64,000 nucleotides of DNA from NCBI RefSeq assembly GCF_006715175.1, contig NZ_VFMQ01000001.1, forward strand, positions 3,224,001 through 3,288,000, given 5' to 3'. Source of the DNA: Curtobacterium citreum (lineage in GTDB: Bacteria > Actinomycetota > Actinomycetes > Actinomycetales > Microbacteriaceae). Positions 61,967 through 64,000 of this stretch are shown here, in pieces; position 1 is the stretch's first letter; every line of letters begins with the position of its first letter. The translations under genes and the position numbers were made by a program. The notes under the pieces are model-generated. The model saw only the letters and a list, made by a program, of their open reading frames with translations. It was not told where the DNA came from and did not search any database.

Positions 61967-63688
61967 TTACGCGACGACCTCCGCCTGCTCGTCCGCCGGG
62001 TCGAACAGGCTCGACGCCTCGTGGCGCGCGATCGCCGCGTCGACCAGCCCCGCGAACAGCGGGTGGGCGTCCGTCGGCCGCGAGCGCAGCTCGGGGTGCG
62101 CCTGCGTCGCGATGTAGAACGGGTGCACGTCGCGGGGCAGCTCGACGTACTCGACGAGCGTGCCGTCGGGCGAGGTGCCCGAGAACACCAGGCCGGCGTC
62201 CGCGATCTGCTGACGGTAGGCGTTGTTCACCTCGTAGCGGTGACGGTGACGCTCCGACGCCTCGGACGCGCCGTACAGCTCCGCGGCGAGCGAGCCGTCG
62301 GAGAAGTGCGCCGGGTACAGGCCCAGACGCATAGTGCCGCCGAGGTCGCCACCGGCGATGATGTCCACCTGCTCCGCCATGGTCGCGATGACCGGCGTCG
62401 AGGTCTCCGGGTCGAACTCGGTGCTCGACGCGTCGGTCAGACCGGCCTCGTGGCGGGCGTACTCGATGACCATGCACTGCAGGCCGAGGCACAGGCCGAG
62501 CGTCGGGATGCCCTGCTCACGCGCGAAGCGGAGCGCGCCGAGCTTGCCCTCGATGCCGCGCACGCCGAACCCGCCGGGCACGCAGATGCCGTCGACGTCC
62601 CCGAGGTGCTTCGCAGCCCCCTCGGGCGTGGTGCAGTCGTCCGAGACGACCCACTTGAGCCGGACCTTGGCGCTGTGCGCGAAGCCGCCGGCGCGCAGGG
62701 CCTCGGTCACCGACAGGTAGGCGTCGGGGAGGTCGATGTACTTGCCGACGAGGGCGATCGTGACCTCCTTCTTCGGCTCGTGCACGGCGTCGAGGACGGG
62801 CTTCCACGCGGACCAGTCGACGTCGTGCGCGTCGAGCTTCAGCGCGTCGATGATCACCTGGTCGAGGCCCTGGTCGTGCAGCAGCGTCGGGAGGTCGTAG
62901 ATCGACGGGACGTCGACGGCGTTCACCACGGCGTCCTCGTCCACGTCGCACATCAGCGCGATCTTGCGCTTGTTCGAGTCCGACACGGGGCGGTCGCTCC
63001 GGAGCACGAGCGCGTCCGGCTGGATGCCGATCGAGCGGAGCGCGGCGACGCTGTGCTGCGTCGGTTTGGTCTTCTGCTCGCCCGAGGCGCTCATGAACGG
63101 CACCAGCGAGACGTGCACGAAGAACACGTTGTTGCGGCCGAGCTCGTGGCGGACCTGGCGGGCCGACTCGATGAACGGCTGGGACTCGATGTCGCCGACC
63201 GTGCCGCCGACCTCGGTGATGATGACGTCGGGCTGCGGGTCGTTGTCGGCCTGCTCGCGCATCCGACGCTTGATCTCGTCGGTGATGTGCGGGATGACCT
63301 GGACCGTGTCGCCGAGGTACTCGCCGCGACGCTCCTTGGCGATGACCGTCGAGTAGACCTGGCCGGTCGTGACGTTCGCCGACTGCGACAGGTCGATGTC
63401 GAGGAAGCGCTCGTAGTGCCCGATGTCGAGGTCCGTCTCGGCGCCGTCGTCGGTCACGAAGACCTCGCCGTGCTGGAACGGGTTCATGGTGCCCGGGTCC
63501 ACGTTGAGGTACGGGTCGAGCTTCTGCATGACGACCTTGAGGCCGCGCGCCGTGAGCAGGTTGCCGAGGCTGGCCGCCGTCAGGCCCTTGCCCAGGGACG
63601 AGACGACCCCGCCGGTCACGAAGATCTGCTTCGTCACCTTCGGGGTCGCGTTCGAAGAATTGGTTCCGCCGCTTGAAGTGTCCGCCAC
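61967..63688 (-). CDS. pyrG: CTP synthase
   Basis: 573 residues. Synthetase domain: [20 protein letters not shown] (P-loop-like), [20 protein letters not shown]; glutaminase domain: GGFGVRG, nucleophile Cys in [11 protein letters not shown] and QAHPEL with His/Glu. Makes CTP from UTP and glutamine. Start GTG at 63688; TACGAT lies eight bases upstream, so a leaderless or near-leaderless start is possible. Confidence 0.95.
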   Translation of the reverse strand: MADTSSGGTNSSNATPKVTKQIFVTGGVVSSLGKGLTAASLGNLLTARGLKVVMQKLDPYLNVDPGTMNPFQHGEVFVTDDGAETDLDIGHYERFLDIDLSQSANVTTGQVYSTVIAKERRGEYLGDTVQVIPHITDEIKRRMREQADNDPQPDVIITEVGGTVGDIESQPFIESARQVRHELGRNNVFFVHVSLVPFMSASGEQKTKPTQHSVAALRSIGIQPDALVLRSDRPVSDSNKRKIALMCDVDEDAVVNAVDVPSIYDLPTLLHDQGLDQVIIDALKLDAHDVDWSAWKPVLDAVHEPKKEVTIALVGKYIDLPDAYLSVTEALRAGGFAHSAKVRLKWVVSDDCTTPEGAAKHLGDVDGICVPGGFGVRGIEGKLGALRFAREQGIPTLGLCLGLQCMVIEYARHEAGLTDASSTEFDPETSTPVIATMAEQVDIIAGGDLGGTMRLGLYPAHFSDGSLAAELYGASEASERHRHRYEVNNAYRQQIADAGLVFSGTSPDGTLVEYVELPRDVHPFYIATQAHPELRSRPTDAHPLFAGLVDAAIARHEASSLFDPADEQAEVVA

Positions 63689-63800
63689 GGGGTTCCATCG
63701 TACGTCAGAACTGCCGGGAGGCGCGACCCGCGTTCGCCGCGGGCGTTGCGCCCGCCGCGTGGCCGGGTCCACGGCGGGTGGCCGGTCTGCCGTTCCGCGG

Positions 63801-63862
63801 GACGCAACGTCGGCGGCTCCTCGCAGCGGTACAGCGCTGCGAGGAGCCGCCGACGTTGCGTC
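63801..63862. repeat. family C palindrome, copy 2, perfect 28-base arms
   Basis: The inverted repeat is perfect over 28 bases on each side of a six-base centre (GTACAG). It lies between the recN end and pyrG start, both on the minus strand, so it may terminate recN. Shares CCTCGCAGCG and CGCAACG with 53448-53505. Confidence 0.85.
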
Positions 63863-63925
63863 GTGGAGACGGCGGTGTGGGACGGGCGCGAGGCGTGCCT
63901 CCGTGTCCGCGTCCGAGGCCGGGGA

Positions 63926-64000
63926 CTACGCGCGCTGGCCGGCGACGTCGAGGAGTTCCCGCGCGTGCTCCATGCCGCTCGCGCTGTCGCCGAGCCCGGA
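63926..64000 (-). CDS. recN: C-terminal end of recN (cut by window edge)
   Basis: 24 codons ending in TAG: SGLGDSASGMEHARELLDVA and GQRA. The SGLGDS-x-x-G...HARELL ending matches RecN, the SMC-like DNA repair protein, and recN upstream of pyrG is the usual order in this family. Confidence 0.7.
   Translation of the reverse strand, partial: SGLGDSASGMEHARELLDVAGQRA

Overview
The window is high-GC actinobacterial chromosome. Protein sequences and gene order (recN end - pyrG - ADP-ribose Nudix - xerD at the right; class Ib nrdHIEF in the middle; many genes whose start codon sits 6-8 bases after a TAnnnT box) point to Microbacteriaceae, most likely a Curtobacterium-like organism. The genus is inferred from overall protein character, not from a search. 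No rRNA, tRNA, CRISPR array, prophage or intact insertion sequence was seen.

Layout. 1-5 kb: PAP2 phosphatase, signal peptidase I, small enzymes, an unknown gene flanked by two copies of a palindromic repeat, and a short-chain dehydrogenase. 5-12.6 kb: a C4-dicarboxylate module, with a CitA/DcuS-type sensor kinase and its response regulator divergent from dctA - pckG - long gap, i.e. uptake of dicarboxylates followed by gluconeogenesis. 12.6-16.5 kb: HAD phosphatase, FetB-like permease, then a BLUF photoreceptor domain fused to a TetR-type repressor (its BLUF domain has lost the key glutamine), and two small membrane proteins. 16.6-18.8 kb: an exported tyrosine-phosphatase-like surface protein with its own sortase. 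18.9-20.2 kb: a scar where two 5'-truncated genes meet head to head, then a lipoprotein. 20.2-25.7 kb: HxlR regulator and secreted NTF2-like protein, SGNH hydrolase, and a LysR regulator divergent from mesX-mesD (folate-independent methionine synthase). 25.8-35.4 kb: accessory-looking stretch of lipoproteins, a serine hydrolase/SdpI divergent pair with overlapping promoters, an MFS exporter, a secreted protein/lipoprotein pair of unknown function, a photolyase/cryptochrome homologue with apparently permuted domains, a Nudix enzyme and acetyltransferases.

35.4-40.2 kb: nrdHIE and nrdF with a small internally duplicated protein between E and F; upstream lie two NrdR boxes and a cluster of DnaA-box-like motifs. 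40.2-48.8 kb: MFS permease, aldo/keto reductase, LysM lipoprotein, RNase HI, HelY-type helicase and a luciferase-like monooxygenase. 49.2-53.4 kb: GH3 beta-glucosidase controlled by a divergent TetR regulator with a clear operator, and an epimerase. 53.5-59.9 kb: methyltransferase/ArsR operon divergent from an MFS transporter, DksA-like protein, second luciferase-like protein and ASCH protein. 60-64 kb: xerD, Nudix, pyrG and the end of recN.

Four families of short dispersed repeats (three long palindromes and one CCTGGAGGC-core element) recur in the gaps between genes, sometimes serving as terminators and sometimes running into coding sequence. They are the most obvious structure not explained by genes. 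The strongest functional leads are the BLUF-TetR fusion, the permuted photolyase, the phosphatase-sortase pair and the secreted pair at 30.5-31.7 kb.
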